Positions 32,026 to 44,890 are shown, counted from the stretch's first letter. The stretch is DNA of 64,000 nucleotides from Catonia carolina (GCA_035578175.1 JAQMRL010000003.1:26670672-26734671); one strand, 5' to 3'. A program made the numbers and translations. Notes: generated by a model not told the origin, from the sequence alone.

Positions 32026-33310
32026 TAAGGTTTTCTCAAGCCTCTCATTACGGGTTACAATCTGTGTAATATTAAATCAATCTTAAATATTAGATAAATT
32101 ATTTATTTTATCTGTATATTATTGTGTAAAATATTAAAATATTTTACACGATAATATTATATCAAATAATGGAATGAAATGTAATCCAAATATATCAATG
32201 TATAATTGATGGCTACCTTCATTATTTAATACTTTTATACATAACTATACAGTACTAACAACTAGTGAATAAGATGAAGGAAATTACTAATACAAGCTAT
32301 GAGAAAATTGTTGAGCAAACAAACACAATAATGGAATTCCGAGAGTTGATTGAAATTGATGATGATTGGGAAAATGTAAAATTAATATTAAATGCAATAC
32401 TTTTATCTAATCAATCATGATTCTAATCAATGAAGTTTCTTTCATAACAAAACTGACTCGCAATTACACGGAAAAGGAATTAAATAAAAAATTATCCAGT
32501 AAATTATAGAAAATGATGTGTAAAAATGAATTATTTTATTACTATAAAATAAATGAATGAATTTTTGTTCCAGTCATTTTAAATTTCATGGATTTTACTC
32601 AAAAGAGATTGTGGTACTTTATTATAAAATACGTCGCAAAACTCCTCTTTGTTGTAATTCAACTAATAATCAATCATTTAAAAAAAATCAAATAATTTTC
32701 CTAATAGCCTACACTGAAAATGAATTGAAAGCATCCATTTTATTGGGAATAAATGCTGTGTTTAAAAATACTGTGTTATTTATTCTGCTTTTAGGTGAGC
32801 AAGATTTTTAATCAATTTTTTATTAACTGAACGTAATTTACGATCTGTGCACGCAGGAATAAAAAGTAAATAGGCTCACAAAAGCAAATCTTTTACTGTA
32901 AAGAGTACCCAATGGAACACGTTCTTCACAAAAGAAAATATAGTAAATGATATAAAATTTAAACAGGTTGCGTAAAATGTTTGTACAAAAACAAATAATA
33001 ATGAAAACTTTCATAATTTTTAAATAGGTCGGTTGGATGATGTTTTTGTAAACGTCATTGAGTAGTGTTAGTAAATTGACTGTTTCATGGCTGAATTGCT
33101 GTTTGAATTTAATTTTGTAGTTCAAGCTTTGCTTCAAAATTTTTTCGTGTGCTGAGTTGATGGTCATATCATGATTACCCTACAACTGGTAAATCCGTAC
33201 AGGTCCGAATTTAATTTTGTAAATATTAACAACTTGGTTTTTATAGATAATGTCGATTTTATTTTATAAAGCATTCAGCACATTTGTTGAAATTGTTTAC
33301 AATTCATCCA
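32026..33310. other. Unassigned AT-rich sequence
   Basis: No feature recognised. The open frames at 32557-32811 (plus) and 32838-33167 (minus) show no family motif. Confidence 0.55.
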
Positions 33311-33870
33311 TACGAGGTTTGATAAAAAAAATAACTGGAATTTTAGTTTTTCTCTAATAAAATATTATTTATTCATCTATATCAATATTGTCCCTTTCAA
33401 AGTAATTCTCCTTAGATAAAATACACTAGTGCCAGCGCTTTTCTAATTTTGGAAGCACTTCTAGAACTCACTGTTTGGTATAGCTTTCGGCTCATTTAGC
33501 GATTCTGTTTTTGTCATCAATGGTGACACAACGTCGTCCTTTTATGGTTCTCTCGACAAGTAGAAACCAGGTTTCGACGTCATACGCACATAGGCCTACC
33601 CATGTTTCATCACCTGTTATGACTGTTTGCAGAAATTATGGATCATTGTTTGACTTCATTCACCAATTCTTGGGCGATATCCACTCAACGTTCTTTTTGT
33701 TCGAAATTCACTAATTTCGGAATGAACTTTGCTGCAGCGCGTTTCATTCCCAAAACATCCAAAAAATTGCTTGACGTGATCCAAATGATATACTGACCTC
33801 ATCAACAACCTCTCTGATAGTGATTCTGTGATCTTTCAGAATCACTTTTCTCAAAAGTCACAGCAGTGCG
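33311..33870 (-). pseudogene. Decayed mariner transposon, internally deleted
   Basis: The minus strand carries mariner transposase pieces in order: LKDHRITIREVVDEVSIS near 33840-33780, VITGDETWVGLCAYDVETW near 33625-33570, then a jump to RRCVTIDDKNRIA and the C-terminal block EVLPKLEKRWH followed by CILSKENYFERDNIDIDE (33470-33370). ITGDETWV-GYDVET holds the first catalytic Asp of mariner elements. The second and third Asp region is deleted between the blocks. The left end, ACGAGGTTTGATAAAAAAA after a TA, resembles a mariner terminal repeat. The matching right terminus was not found. Confidence 0.75.
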
Positions 33871-36800
33871 ATTCGTTATTAAAATAATAAGATATCAAAA
33901 AAAGAACGACAAAACTTATTAATTTTACAGCATAAGTTCTCGATCAAGATTCGTCATTAGTAACATTAAGCAGACCTTTCTACATTTTTCGTAGTTCTTC
34001 TAGAATATTCTTTCAAACGGAATATTCTAGAACGTTCTAAATAGTTAATGCAATAAAAACAACAAAAAACATTAAATTGTGTGAATGTGGTTGAATATAA
34101 AAATTATGACACATCTGTTTAATTTAAAATAATGTGTAGTATGTATTTGAACTTAATTTATCGATAGGCAAAATTTTTTCGGTTCACAGGATTTTGAGAA
34201 AGTAAAACATTGTATTTTATAAAATTTATATTTCCTAAAAGAGGATTATGTCCAATATATTGACAGATGCCTACGCATCCGTACGAAGTAAAACCAAAAA
34301 TAGGTAGTTAGTAAGAGAATACGGACAACTAAACAAGTATATATTTTGATGTGATGTTCACCGAATAAACATTATCTAATACCTACGCACGAATTCATCC
34401 CACTAACTGACTTAAGTTTACTGAGTACTAAACTATTTAATCCAGGTTAGGTGTAGCATAGAACAAATATTTAAACTTCCATAAAATAATGTCTGTAATA
34501 AATGATGTTAGAATATATTACAAAGTATTCACAAATAAATTAAACAAGAAATTGGTTTCAATATAACTAAATTTTGTAACTCATTCTATTTACTGTAAGC
34601 GAGGAGATATTTAATACAATTACACACAACATTTATAGCGTCTAAAACTCAAGCATATACCAAAATTAGGTTTCAGTAAATCTGAAACCACTAAAATACC
34701 TTCATAATTGTAGCATATGTGATACATCTCCCTCTGTTACTCTCTTACATACAAAAGCATGAACTCTCACGTAACCGCATGTACACATTCACTTACACGT
34801 TTCTGTATCCCTTTTAAATTATTACGCCCCGTTATTCCTTTCTGGAAATCAGTAGTTTTTTGCATATTACAATCCACTTGTAAGAGTACACTTATAGAGT
34901 AATCTAGAAAAGAAAATGGGAAGGTTAAAGTAAACATAGTTTTACTATTTTGCAAAAAGTCCCTACAGATGTTTGTATACTAGTAATATGATTATTTCGA
35001 AATTATCCTTGACGACGTAAGCAGGTGTAGAAATGGTCAAAATATTATTATCAAGCAGCTCAGAGAGTTCAGATCTAGTTAAGGATTCGACCACAAGTTA
35101 TGTGGAGAATGATATTAAAAGTAAGACTTCAAAAAAAAACTATGACAAAATGTTGTAGCCTTCACTCATTGCTGTCCCTGTAAGCCTTAATAACACAAAA
35201 ATTTGGATTTTAACATGTAAATATATTGGCCGTGTGCAAGCAGCAAAAATGCGCTTTTTATGAGAACCTTCGGTAGTTTAAAGAAAGGTTCATCAGAAAA
35301 TTTCTGACATAAGAAACAGGCTTAGTGTTTCTAATGAAATGCAAGAATAAACTATTAACTTTTAGAATCAGTTTGATTACGTCTGCAGTATAGAGGAAAA
35401 TCAACAATTGATATACCATAATCAAACTCGGCAATTATTGTCGAGGAGTATAATAGGCCTATTATACTTCTCTGTTGGTTCCTGAGTGGTTGGACGGCCA
35501 CAAAAGAGATTGGCTGACCATTTTGAAGTCACGATGAGCTTACAATCCTATAATATTAAAGAAGAATAATAAAAGGTAGGTACTAGGCAAGTAACGGTAA
35601 ATTAAATTGCAAAGAACATGTCTCTTCATACCATAATTCTAGGCATCCGATTTAGATCGTAGATTGGGGGTGAGTACAAACCATTCAAAAAACACAGAAT
35701 CTATTAAAACATCGTTCCAAATAATATAAAGAAACAAAAATTAATTTCCATTTGTAATATGAAGCGTTTGTCTTACCCAACAATTAAAAAAAAATTACTC
35801 ATCATTTACATGAAATTCTTATACAAATGAAATGTTTATAATATGAACTTAAAATTTATGAAAGTAAATAAATGAAATTTATTCATGCATACCTTCTTAT
35901 GTTACGATTCCATCCTTTTTGAAACACCCATTACAATGTGGTTACAATAAGAACGCATAGGCATAGAAACTAGGTTGTATTTAATTAACCACATTTAACC
36001 ACATTTTCAGACTGATTCCATAACATTCAAAATTTCGTTAGCTAAACTTACTCCTATCCAATTATTACAAAGGTTAGTGTTTAGAGTTACCAATTATTAC
36101 TGGCCACTATTCCCTAGATTCTGTTAATTTCATGTAAACGTATATTGTTTCTTACTCTACGAGACAATTTTAGCCACTTCGATAAACAAAACTTTGTTGT
36201 TCCATTGTGTAAATCGTGATTAATTATTTACTTCCATTCAAAAATGTATTGTTACTACATTATAATACATAGAATTGAGAAAATGGAGAACCTATTCATT
36301 TCAATTTTAATTTATTATCGATAACGTTTCAGTTTCAAGGGATTAAATTGGTAATTATATGTTGCCCTACTGTGTAAAACGTAATCATCTACTATAGATA
36401 GTGAGTCACAAGAATGCTTTTCGGTATAGTTGGCTGTGAGGAAGGCCACAGAAAATCCGTCAGTGCTGCCAACATCAACAGTCAGACACTATTAAACTAC
36501 CGTGCAATTTTACCGTTTGTTAACTACATGTTACCTTTCAGTTAATATACTTCGTTGTGACTGTAACTTTTTCCACTTAAACCTTATTTTCGTTAAAATG
36601 TTTCTTAACGTAGGCCTATAAAGTTTTCAACTAAAATTGAACCTTTCTTTCAAAACCGGTAATAACGTTTCACATTTCAGCATCACTCTCTTATTGATAC
36701 AACCGTTTCTCTTTTTTACCAGATGTCAAAAAAAAACTGTTGATAAAGAATTATCTTCTTCACTGTCTTTAACTTCCTACTTTATGTTTCGAATTGTAGA

Positions 36801-37539
36801 AAGAGAAACATTACAGTTGGCCTACTTAGCTACTCGCTCATGGCTTTTGTTAAGAGGTACGAAAAGATAGTTTTGTTTAACTTCAATTTTACGACATTTT
36901 ATTACATTCCATTATTACATTTCGTTCAATAATGTGAACAGTTCTACCTCATTTTTGAGAAACTGACATTTCCGTTTACGGTAACAAACAATTATATTCG
37001 TAAAGTTAACCTACAAAAGGTTCCGCGATATACTGTATGTCCTTTAAGTATAGTTTACGTTGTTGTGTTAGGAAACTGATACCAAGCAGTCGCGCATGCG
37101 TATCTACTGATGCTGTCTCCCCTTTGCCACTCGATAAAAACCGAAGGAAAACTTGCGATCGAGTATTATATCTCTTTATTTTAAGTTGGTAGTTTAAAAG
37201 AAATTCTAAGCAATGAAATTTAATATCAATTAATCACTCATATTTCCGTGCTAACGTGCGGAATGATTAACAAAGACATTTCATCAGAAGTGACTTGGTC
37301 CTTCAAAATTAAAAAAAGATGCAATCTAAATAATAATTGTTTTAATCCCTAATGTGAGTACGTTTAATCTGTTCAATTCAGATAATATCCAACCCTGTGA
37401 CCCAATGAGATGAGGATAATGTGTCTGACGTTTAAATGAGGTGTAGTCTTCTACAAAATAAGGCCAAACATTCCTGAGAAAGTATGGTTAATTTAACCTC
37501 AATTATTAAAGTAACCACCGGTAACCACTTTCTAGTACT
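33871..37539. other. Unassigned AT-rich sequence
   Basis: No gene or recognised repeat in 3.7 kb. TAGGCCTA octamers occur at 35454 and 36611, and an NRF-1-like word at 37092. The 77-codon frame at 36637-36870 has no family resemblance. Confidence 0.55.
37092..37100. promoter_or_regulatory. NRF-1/ewg-like site GCGCATGCG
   Basis: CGCGCATGCGTA matches the palindromic NRF-1 consensus (TGCGCATGCGCA) at most positions and lies next to a modestly CpG-richer stretch (37085-37160). A similar word occurs at 50376-50384. No transcription start or exon can be placed. Confidence 0.2.
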
Positions 37540-37665
37540 ACAATTTGTACAAAAGAAACAACCTCTACTAGGATTTGAATCAGGAACCTTCGTCTCCGGA
37601 TATCAGTTGTGACACAGCTGACTCGTGGCGACAACTTCACCTTTAGACCAACCCGCTGGGTCTGA
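37540..37665 (-). repeat. tRNA-derived SINE head (type 3)
   Basis: The minus strand reads GGTTGGTCTAAAGGTGAAGT, GCCACGAGTCAGCTG, then GGTTCCTGATTCAAATCC, a B-box-like word. It matches the relic at 2790-2925 in the same orientation. No poly(A) or TSD was identified. Confidence 0.5.
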
Positions 37666-37861
37666 ACAATCAAATAAAACAGAAGAATTCTGAAGATAAT
37701 TTTTAGAAATTTTAAAATTTGACCACTATCTTATGCATTAAGATAGCCTAATTATGCATTTAAGAAATTTTGAAAATTTTTGAAGAAATGTTTTATTCAA
37801 TTCATTACTAATAGTTTAAAATCATGAAAATGATACGAAAAATAATAAATTATACTCGTAC

Positions 37862-38050
37862 TTGGTGAATGAACTAAACGTATCATTTGCGAGATGGAAA
37901 ATATATACTTTTCGGAGTGCCTGGCATGCTGATAAGTATGGGCTACTTTTCAACTCAGTGAGGAAGGCTATGGTAAACCATCTCCCTCTTTGTTTTACCT
38001 AGTACCTCTAGATTTTCAAATCATTTTCAAATCAGCATGACCTATGTAAC
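37862..38050 (-). repeat. Interspersed repeat R, copy 4 (partial, inverted)
   Basis: The reverse complement contains CTTATCAGCATGCCAGGC and ACTCCGAAAAGTA from the conserved core, and the GAGGTGG...CCTCACTGAG block. It lacks the 3' third of the unit seen at 21225 and 57400. Confidence 0.75.
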
Positions 38051-41000
38051 AACATTTCATTAATGTAATGTAAGCTTCTTTATTTCAATAAAACATTCAT
38101 GTTTAAAAGATAGATAATAAAGGTTTTTCATAAAATTTATTTTATTAAATTTATGTACAAATAGTAATAAAAATCATTGTATTCATTCAATGTTATCATT
38201 TTATATGGTTTTACAACATAGATGGTAACATGTAGTTAACAAATAATAAAAAAAACTTTTCAATAAATTCTAGACATTGTAAAATAAAACAGAATGTACG
38301 TTTGTGACGAATTATATAGAAAATAACCTAAAATAAGGGAACGTAGTATAAAATGACTGAAACAGAACAAAAAAGTGAAGTATTGGTTCACAGACACGAA
38401 CTGGCAACGTACTGAGACGATGTCAATAGTTGTGGTTTTCATGTGACCTCAACTGGATAGGCCCATCAAATCCACCCGCTGGGGGTTGCTATTTTGTATC
38501 CCGTTGGTTCTTTGTGTTATTTCTCTTTATTATTAACAAAAGTTTATTTCTTATTTTTCAATAGGTAGAGTTCATGAAATTTTGTTTTGGTGTAGAAATA
38601 TATTTTATTTTTATTACGTTAATAAAAAATTGTGATTTTTTGATGTAAAAATTGAACACCTTTCGTTTTGATTTTTTTACATATTGTTTATAAGCTACAT
38701 GACTTTTTCAAATGTTTTATTATGAAAATATTCTTGATACCTGTATATGCTTGCAAGATTTTATGGAAATGAAGTGTTTAAACTGGTAATCAATAGAAGC
38801 GCATACATTTCGGCTTATAACAACAAGTTTCAACAAGCTTTGAATGCCCATCACAATATCAAAAGATTATGCACTATTGCATTCCACTAGATTATTATGA
38901 ACTTATTATTAACGAAATAAAAATTTCTAGAATATATATATATTTTTTTTTTTGGGGATTACTTCAGTCACTAGGTAATTCAAAATAGCAAAATAGTACC
39001 TCGTAAATATTTAAGGTGTAAATGCAGAGTTTATAGAATAACACTGTGTAATAAACGCTAACCAGAGCTACATTTAATGATCTGAAGGAAAACAAATAAA
39101 GACATTTCTAAAAATCGGGTAAAAAGATCATTTGATTTAACAGTACTTACTTTTTTATAGAAAAATGTAAGTTAGCTATGTATAGCAGTGTGTTTTAATA
39201 AACACATATTTTAAGTCTATAGGCCTACGTAACGACAATTAACAACTGTACGCAGCTAACCTATTTCGAATGTCCTACTTCAAGTACAATATCAATTTCT
39301 TCTCTCCCGAAATGTCTTCATGGAAGTTCGGGAGCAGTGTCTTTTTTGATTCGATTCCAATCACCTTTATAGTAATCAAAGAAGAAGGGAATCCAAATCG
39401 CTCTCTGATTGGAGGATACGAAGCCTTTCCTGATTGGTCGTTGCTGCCTACGTGCTGGTTCGATTTCGTCATCTAATGGTTTTGTCTATCGCCCAGCAAT
39501 ACATTATCTAAATACATTGAGTCTTGGTAACAGCAACGTCTTTCATAAAAATTGTTAATTTTTCTCATTTATTTTAGTGAAAAATATTTTCAAAAGTTTA
39601 CTAAAATAATAAATGAAATTTATTATAGTTAAAAATATTTTTTAACTACAACATCGTTATTAGGTATTTAGACTAAATTATTTGTTTATAATTGAAACTT
39701 CAGTTTAATATTTTATACATTTTTTGTTACGTACCTTCGTTAAGAATAGATTTGAATAGCTCAGGCGTACACTAAATATTATTATTAGTAATCTATAGCG
39801 GTTCTTTTTCAACACTAGGCCATTTACCAAAAACCAAAACGTCACTCATTTCTATTAAGCACGTCTTCATCTTTTAGAACCCTGCTCACCATATCTCTCC
39901 ACTATTCGTCCACTACTTTTTGAGTCCTCCTCGATTTCTCCATCCAGCTAGAAGTCACAGCCAAATTTCATAAAACAACCGATCCTCCTTTACTCTTCCC
40001 AGATGAATTGTCTTTCTACAACTTTTTCAATTGAATAAACGTGCTTGCCAATCTGTTTAAAAATCTTTTCATTCTTTACTCGATCTGTCACTGTGAAATG
40101 AGTAAGGAAACATGAAAGTAAAAGTTATAGGTATTAATATTTTTAAAGAAAAATTGTATTATTTATAAACTATTCTTTATCATTTTCAACTACTTTTTAT
40201 TCATTGTATAAAAGATAAAGTCATATAAAACTATTAATAAATAGAATTGATCCAAAAGTTCAAATTACGAAGTTTTGTGAAAACCGTGAAATTTTCTGAT
40301 ATAAAAAATTGAAACTTGTAAAAACGCTATATATTAATATAATTTTATTGGCATTATATTGACAGTGGTAGTAAATTAAAAATGTATTGTTATTATTATT
40401 AGATTTATTGTAGAATAGTATTACAACATAGCCTTAACTTTACACTGTAAAACATTTCAATAATTTTCAATATTTATTTGCGACTGTATTTTGTTCGTCG
40501 AATTTTATTTACAACTACATTTTTAATAATAGTGATTAATATTTAAAAATTTTAACGTAATACGATTTCATTAATAACATGGAAGCATAGGTAGTTTTAG
40601 ATATCAAATGATGTAATTCTAGCTAATCAAATCTACCTATTTTATTAATCTTCCAGTACTTTGTGTATGGAAATTAAAACGGACTGACGGATTTTATCTT
40701 GAATTATGTTTCCTGTCGACAAAATTTGTCAGTAAATTATTAGTACGATATTTTAATAACTTTTAATAAGGATTATCAGACTGAAAGTTATTCGCAAAAT
40801 AATTGGAATTGACAAAAGGCAGAATGGTAAATTAGTTGATCAAAAGTATACTCGAACAATATTTCAATCCCAACTTAATTGTGGAATCATAAACTCGACG
40901 AATCTCAAAGGTTGTTCCAATTACCTTTCAGTTTGTTCAATAAATAAATAGGTTTAATAGTTTTTAATTTTAGATAAAAAACAATATTTGCTATTTCATT

Positions 41001-41742
41001 CATGTAATATAAAGCAAAATAGACACTTTTTTCTTTTAAATTTCAAAGAACTGTATAAAATACAGTTTAATTATAATATCTATAACAAGAATGTTCATTA
41101 AATACAATATTATGACACATATTTGTTTTAAATTATCAAAATTTTAAATCATGAGATAATAACTAATTATACAAATAAGAATTAAGTGTAGTGTTTTAAA
41201 TTCACGTCGAAATTGGCCATCGGGTATGGCTTCACTTTATGTCATACACGAGTCACTGTCATACACCATTCATCTCATTTGATAGTTGTAGGTATACGTT
41301 CCTGTTTAAGTTGTACAGTCGTGAATATAAATAGAATTTTAGGTCAAAAAATTCTAGCGTTTTTTATGATATGTACCGTCATAAACAATCACTTTTAAGA
41401 TAACTGTAGTAATCGTTTTCTAGTTACCTTAAAATATAAATACTCGTTCTTTTAGTTTAACTTAGGTACCTATTATTTAATTACTATTAAGTTGTTATTT
41501 TGTTGTGTTTTCTAATACCGTGTAAAATATTTGTTTATATTTTTGTATGAATAATACGTTTTATTTAAATTTATAACTACCTAAGGTAAAGTTTATACAT
41601 CAATTCTCTTTTTGACCTTATTTTTTGAAAAAGGTTTGCTGGATCTTCACTACTCATAACAGTGTTTTTACATTTTATCATAATTGTTTACTAAAAGTTA
41701 AGTATAAATGATTGTAATTTTGTCCAATAAAAATTAAAAGTA
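38051..41742. other. Unassigned AT-rich sequence
   Basis: No gene recognised. One CCAAT-rich spot is listed separately (39300-39440). Frames at 38260-38442 and 41213-41398 have no family resemblance. Confidence 0.55.
39300..39440. promoter_or_regulatory. CCAAT-rich segment with a short inverted repeat
   Basis: CCAAT occurs at 39357-39361 and, on the minus strand, at 39408-39412 and 39433-39437. TCCCGAA and TTCGGGA form a 7-bp inverted repeat at 39306-39332. Both strands stay open across 39270-39476, a chance effect. A promoter is possible but unsupported by any exon. Confidence 0.2.
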
Positions 41743-41860
41743 CAGTAATCCCTCGGTATCCGCGGAGGTTACGTTCTGGAGGGTTACCGCGAATAATGAT
41801 ACCATATGAACGAAAACATGGGGATTAGGTTCTGAAGGAAAAGTCCCTGTAGTTGTTTTA
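41743..41860. mobile_element. Terminal repeat of a pogo/Tigger-like DNA transposon
   Basis: After a TA dinucleotide the sequence reads CAGTAATCCCTCGGTATCCG followed by CGGAGGTTACGTTCTGGAGG and TTACCGCGAATAATG. This style (CAGTAnTCCC, CGCGG, GGTTACGTTC, CCGCGAAT) is that of pogo/Tigger-type ends. A transposase C-terminus on the minus strand stops 84 bp inside it, as expected for the 3' end of such an element. No matching right-hand terminus was found. Confidence 0.6.
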
Positions 41861-41943
41861 AGTGTTTAATAGTTTTAGGAACATTTTACCATTATTATAA
41901 CCAATGAATATTTAATAAATATAGTACTGTACGCATGAAAATT

Positions 41944-42890
41944 TTAAGTTCCTCTAAAATAGTTAGTTATGGCTGTTTGCTTTTTCTTCTTTTCAAACTC
42001 CTTGTAGACTTCTTCATATGGTATCATCAGCTCCTGGAGTCATCTTTTGAATTGAAGGGCCCTTTCCACGACGGGATCCGTCTCCAACACGTGATCAGCG
42101 AGCAGCGTTTGCTTTTTCTTATGGCTGCTTTTTTGCTTTGGTATTGCTTTTTTTATGGCTGTTTGCTTTTTTTTCTTTTCAACCTCCTTGTAGACTTCTT
42201 CGTATGGTATCATCAGCTCCTGGAGTCATCTTTTGAATTGAAGGGCCCTTTCCACGACGGGATCCGTCTCCAACACGTGATCAGCGAGCAGCGTTTGCTT
42301 TTTCTTATGGCTGCTTTTTTGCTTTGGTATTGCTTTTTTTATGGCTGTTTGCTTTTTCTTCTTTTCAACCTCCTTGTAGACTTCTTCGTATGGTATCATC
42401 AGCTCCTGGAGTCATCTTTTGAATTGAAGGGCCCTTTCCACGACGGGATCCGTCTCCAACACGTGATCAGCGAGCAGCGTTTGCTTTTTCTTATGGCTGC
42501 TTTTTTGCTTTGGTATTGCTTTTTTTATGGCTGTTTGCTTTTTCTTCTTTTCAAACTCCTTATAGACTTCTCCGTATGGTATCATCAGTTCCTGGAGTCC
42601 TCTTTTGAATTGAAGGGCCCTTTCCACGACGGGATCCGTCTCCAACACGTGATCAGCGAGCAGCGTTTGCTTTTTCTTATGGCTGCTTTTTTGCTTTGGT
42701 ATTGCTTTTTAATGGCAGTTTGCTTTTTCTTCTTTTCAAACTCCTTGTAGACTTCTTCGTATGGTATAATCAGCTCCTGGAGTCCTCTTTTGAATTAAAG
42801 GGCCCTTTCCACGACGGGATCCGTCTCCAATACGTGATAAGCGAGCAGCGTTGCCATGATGAGGATCTTGTTGATGGTTTATGAAGAAAT
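41944..42890 (-). pseudogene. Pogo/Tigger-like transposase C-terminus, tandemly amplified
   Basis: On the minus strand the 62-residue repeat contains HVLETDPVVERALQFKR, then LQELMIPYEEVYKE, then a lysine-rich run ending KKKKQTAI. In the last unit this becomes QTAITNYFRGT followed by a stop (41944-41946). QTAITNYF fits the PCNA-interacting box Q-x-x-I-x-x-Y-F, and pogo transposase is known to bind PCNA through such a box. Units 4 and 5 have GGA after QFKR, whereas the three units nearest the stop have TGA, so the long frame is broken. A possible upstream part (FFDDPEMKPSISS) lies at 42930-42880. The pogo assignment rests on the terminus and the PIP box and is tentative. Confidence 0.5.
41960..42865. 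repeat. Tandem repeat, 186-bp unit, about five copies
   Basis: The landmark AAGGGCCCTTTCCACGACGG occurs at about 42056, 42241, 42427, 42613 and 42798, a spacing of 185-186 bp. Units 1-4 are nearly identical; the fifth (rightmost) is more diverged and has small deletions. Because 186 is divisible by three, frames stay open through several units on both strands. That explains the hydrophobic 271-codon plus-strand frame at 41935-42750, which I reject as a gene. Confidence 0.93.
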
Positions 42891-43162
42891 GCTTGGCTTC
42901 ATTTCAGGATCGTCAAAAAAACAAAGAACTGCACGTACGTACGAAGAAGTTAGACTGACACATAGAGGGAAACGTACATAGAAATTATAGTATGGCGTCT
43001 GGGCGTTCGTATGATGGTTGGGGTGGGGGTTGTACTGGCAAAGCGCGGTACCGGATGACGCGTTCACTACGTACAGTACGTGAAAATCTAGCTTGGCTCA
43101 TGGCGCCTGTCGCCATACTAGTGTGTGACTCAACATGATACGAACGCAAAACATTTATTCAA
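42891..43162. other. Unassigned GC-richer sequence
   Basis: This stretch includes a palindromic word CTACGTACAGTACGTG near 43068. It may be upstream transposase DNA of the pogo-like element, but the frames are broken. Confidence 0.4.
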
Positions 43163-43282
43163 ACACATGGAGAATGAAATGATTTTTTGTAACGTATGAA
43201 AATATGCCGTGCCTGAGTGGGATTCGAACCCAGGACCATATGATGACAGGCGAGCACGTTACCAACTACGTCAATGCGGCTG
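43163..43282 (-). repeat. tRNA-derived SINE head (type 2)
   Basis: The minus strand reads GCGTAGTTGGTAACGTGCTC-like A-box sequence, then GGTCCTGGGTTCGAATCCCA with a perfect B box, then GGCATATTTTCATACGTTAC and ATCATTTCATTCTC. It matches the SINEs at 62607 and 62945 but lacks their 3' tail. The plus strand looks like an inverted tRNA, but no acceptor stem pairs. Confidence 0.8.
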
Positions 43283-43300
43283 GCGTATCTTATATTAAGT

Positions 43301-44155
43301 ATTTTGAATACGACGTATCTTTCACAAACAAGCAGTACGTGATGAATAAACTTAATAAGTTTAAGAATATTGCCGTAGGATATTGAATTCCAGACGAAAC
43401 ATACGCCCAAAACATAAACCCGAGAGATCATTGCTGAATTTCGAATCATCTTGTATAAGGTTTAAAGAAGATATGAATTTTACGCTCTTTTAAGTCGACG
43501 GGAAACATTGTCCGGATGTCTGTCTATAAGCATTTGGCGAAATAGAAAAGTTTTAATGACTGACTAAACTTTCGTTGAAATTTTAAATGGAAATATTTTA
43601 TGATTTCATATAGGGTCTACGTAGGGTAATTCAAGTCCTTATTAAGCGTTTTGTATTTTACGTATCAGAGAGAGTCTGTTATGAGTCGTAAAAATCTTAA
43701 CTGAAATGTCTGCAAATGAGAAATATAACTAGTCTACTTGCTTTAGCCGAACTATAAATCGAACATTCAAATCTTAATTGCTTTGAGGTGATTGTCATAT
43801 ATTTTTTTTTGTTAAAAGTTTAATAAGTAAATGGTTTAGAAAGATGAAAGAGTGTCTCAAGTAGGCTATATTTTTTGTACGCTGACAATTTAAGTCACCT
43901 TTCTAATATTAAGCCTAAATATTGGACCGTTTCAGATTACGGAATAAGTGAATTTTTTTCTGGAAAGCGAAAATAATTGTAACTTTGCACTCTTACTGCT
44001 AATATTTTTCAAAAAATTTTGGTTGTACAATCATTATATGATTATATAGGCAAAGGAAACACTATTTAAAACATTCTGTCTCAGAAATTACGCCTATACC
44101 AACGTATGAAAATATTATTAAACATGTTGGACTAGATTTTCCGTTTAAAAACATC
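43301..44155. other. Unassigned AT-rich sequence
   Basis: No feature recognised. Confidence 0.6.
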
Positions 44156-44159
44156 TTTT

Positions 44160-44410
44160 ACAAGCGATTCAAAAAACAATTTTACGAGGAATATTGCAAT
44201 GCCCCTTTTACATCACAAACTTAATGTTGCACATTAAGACTTACAAATCCCATACGTAAATGATGTCACGAAACAACTATACAAGACGATGCACGAAAAA
44301 TTTAAATTACATGACAACCCTCTTATACTACATGTACACTAGGGCGATACCAGTTACTCAGCACAGATGTTTAAAACGCCTCTGGCCAAGGGATCTTCTT
44401 GGCCAACTAT
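44160..44410 (+). pseudogene. Jockey-clade reverse transcriptase C-terminal relic
   Basis: Reading across frames gives QAIQKTILRGILQCPFYITN, then LQIPYVNDVTKQLYKTMHEK, then RCLKRLWPRDLLGQL. These are the same C-terminal blocks as at 4091-4348 (QSK-LRLI-N-P-YV-N, KRRWSRDLL). It is broken by shifts and lacks a clear 3' UTR. Confidence 0.65.
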
Positions 44411-44582
44411 AGGACTGTGGTGATGACTGCAAACTCCGGTAAATAAATCAAGTTTTGAAACCTTAGCTTCATATTTATAAATCGTTGTATTATAAAAACA
44501 GATACTAAATTTTCTATTAAAAATGTCAAAAAATTAAAAACAGTACTTAAAACTCACACTAAAAACAATTCCATTACAAATC

Positions 44583-44890
44583 CATGTTGAAGCTGATTAA
44601 GACCTATGGAAATCAGTTGTAGGGAATAGCATTAACTGCCCACATCGAGATTTTGCAACGGTTTAAATAGAAAGTCTTTCAGACTTTATGCACAGGGATG
44701 TATGCCGGAATACATCGTGATTTAATTGTGCAGACGGTTCGAAAAGAAAAATGTAGTTTTAGATGAAAATACATCAAACATCTAAAAACCAATAACGTAA
44801 ATCATCTTGCGTTAAGTCTTTTAGACAAAAACGATGTGCATAGACTGAAACGTGCTACCGTAATGCATCTATCTGGGCATTTCTGATAGT
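44583..44890 (+). pseudogene. Second jockey-clade reverse transcriptase relic
   Basis: Pieces include LKLIKTYGNQL (from LKP-WTYGIQLWGTA), HIEILQRF, then YIKHLKTNNVNHLALSLLDK and RLKRATVMHLSGHF. The closest relative in this window by layout is the 9.9-10.6 kb copy (HSNIEIIQRFQSK ... NPEAINLLDNSG). Stops and shifts throughout. Confidence 0.6.

Noticed and set aside
41935..42750. 271-codon plus-strand frame, hydrophobic and repetitive
   Set aside because: It is the antisense of a tandemly repeated lysine-rich transposase tail. It stays open only because the 186-bp unit is divisible by three.
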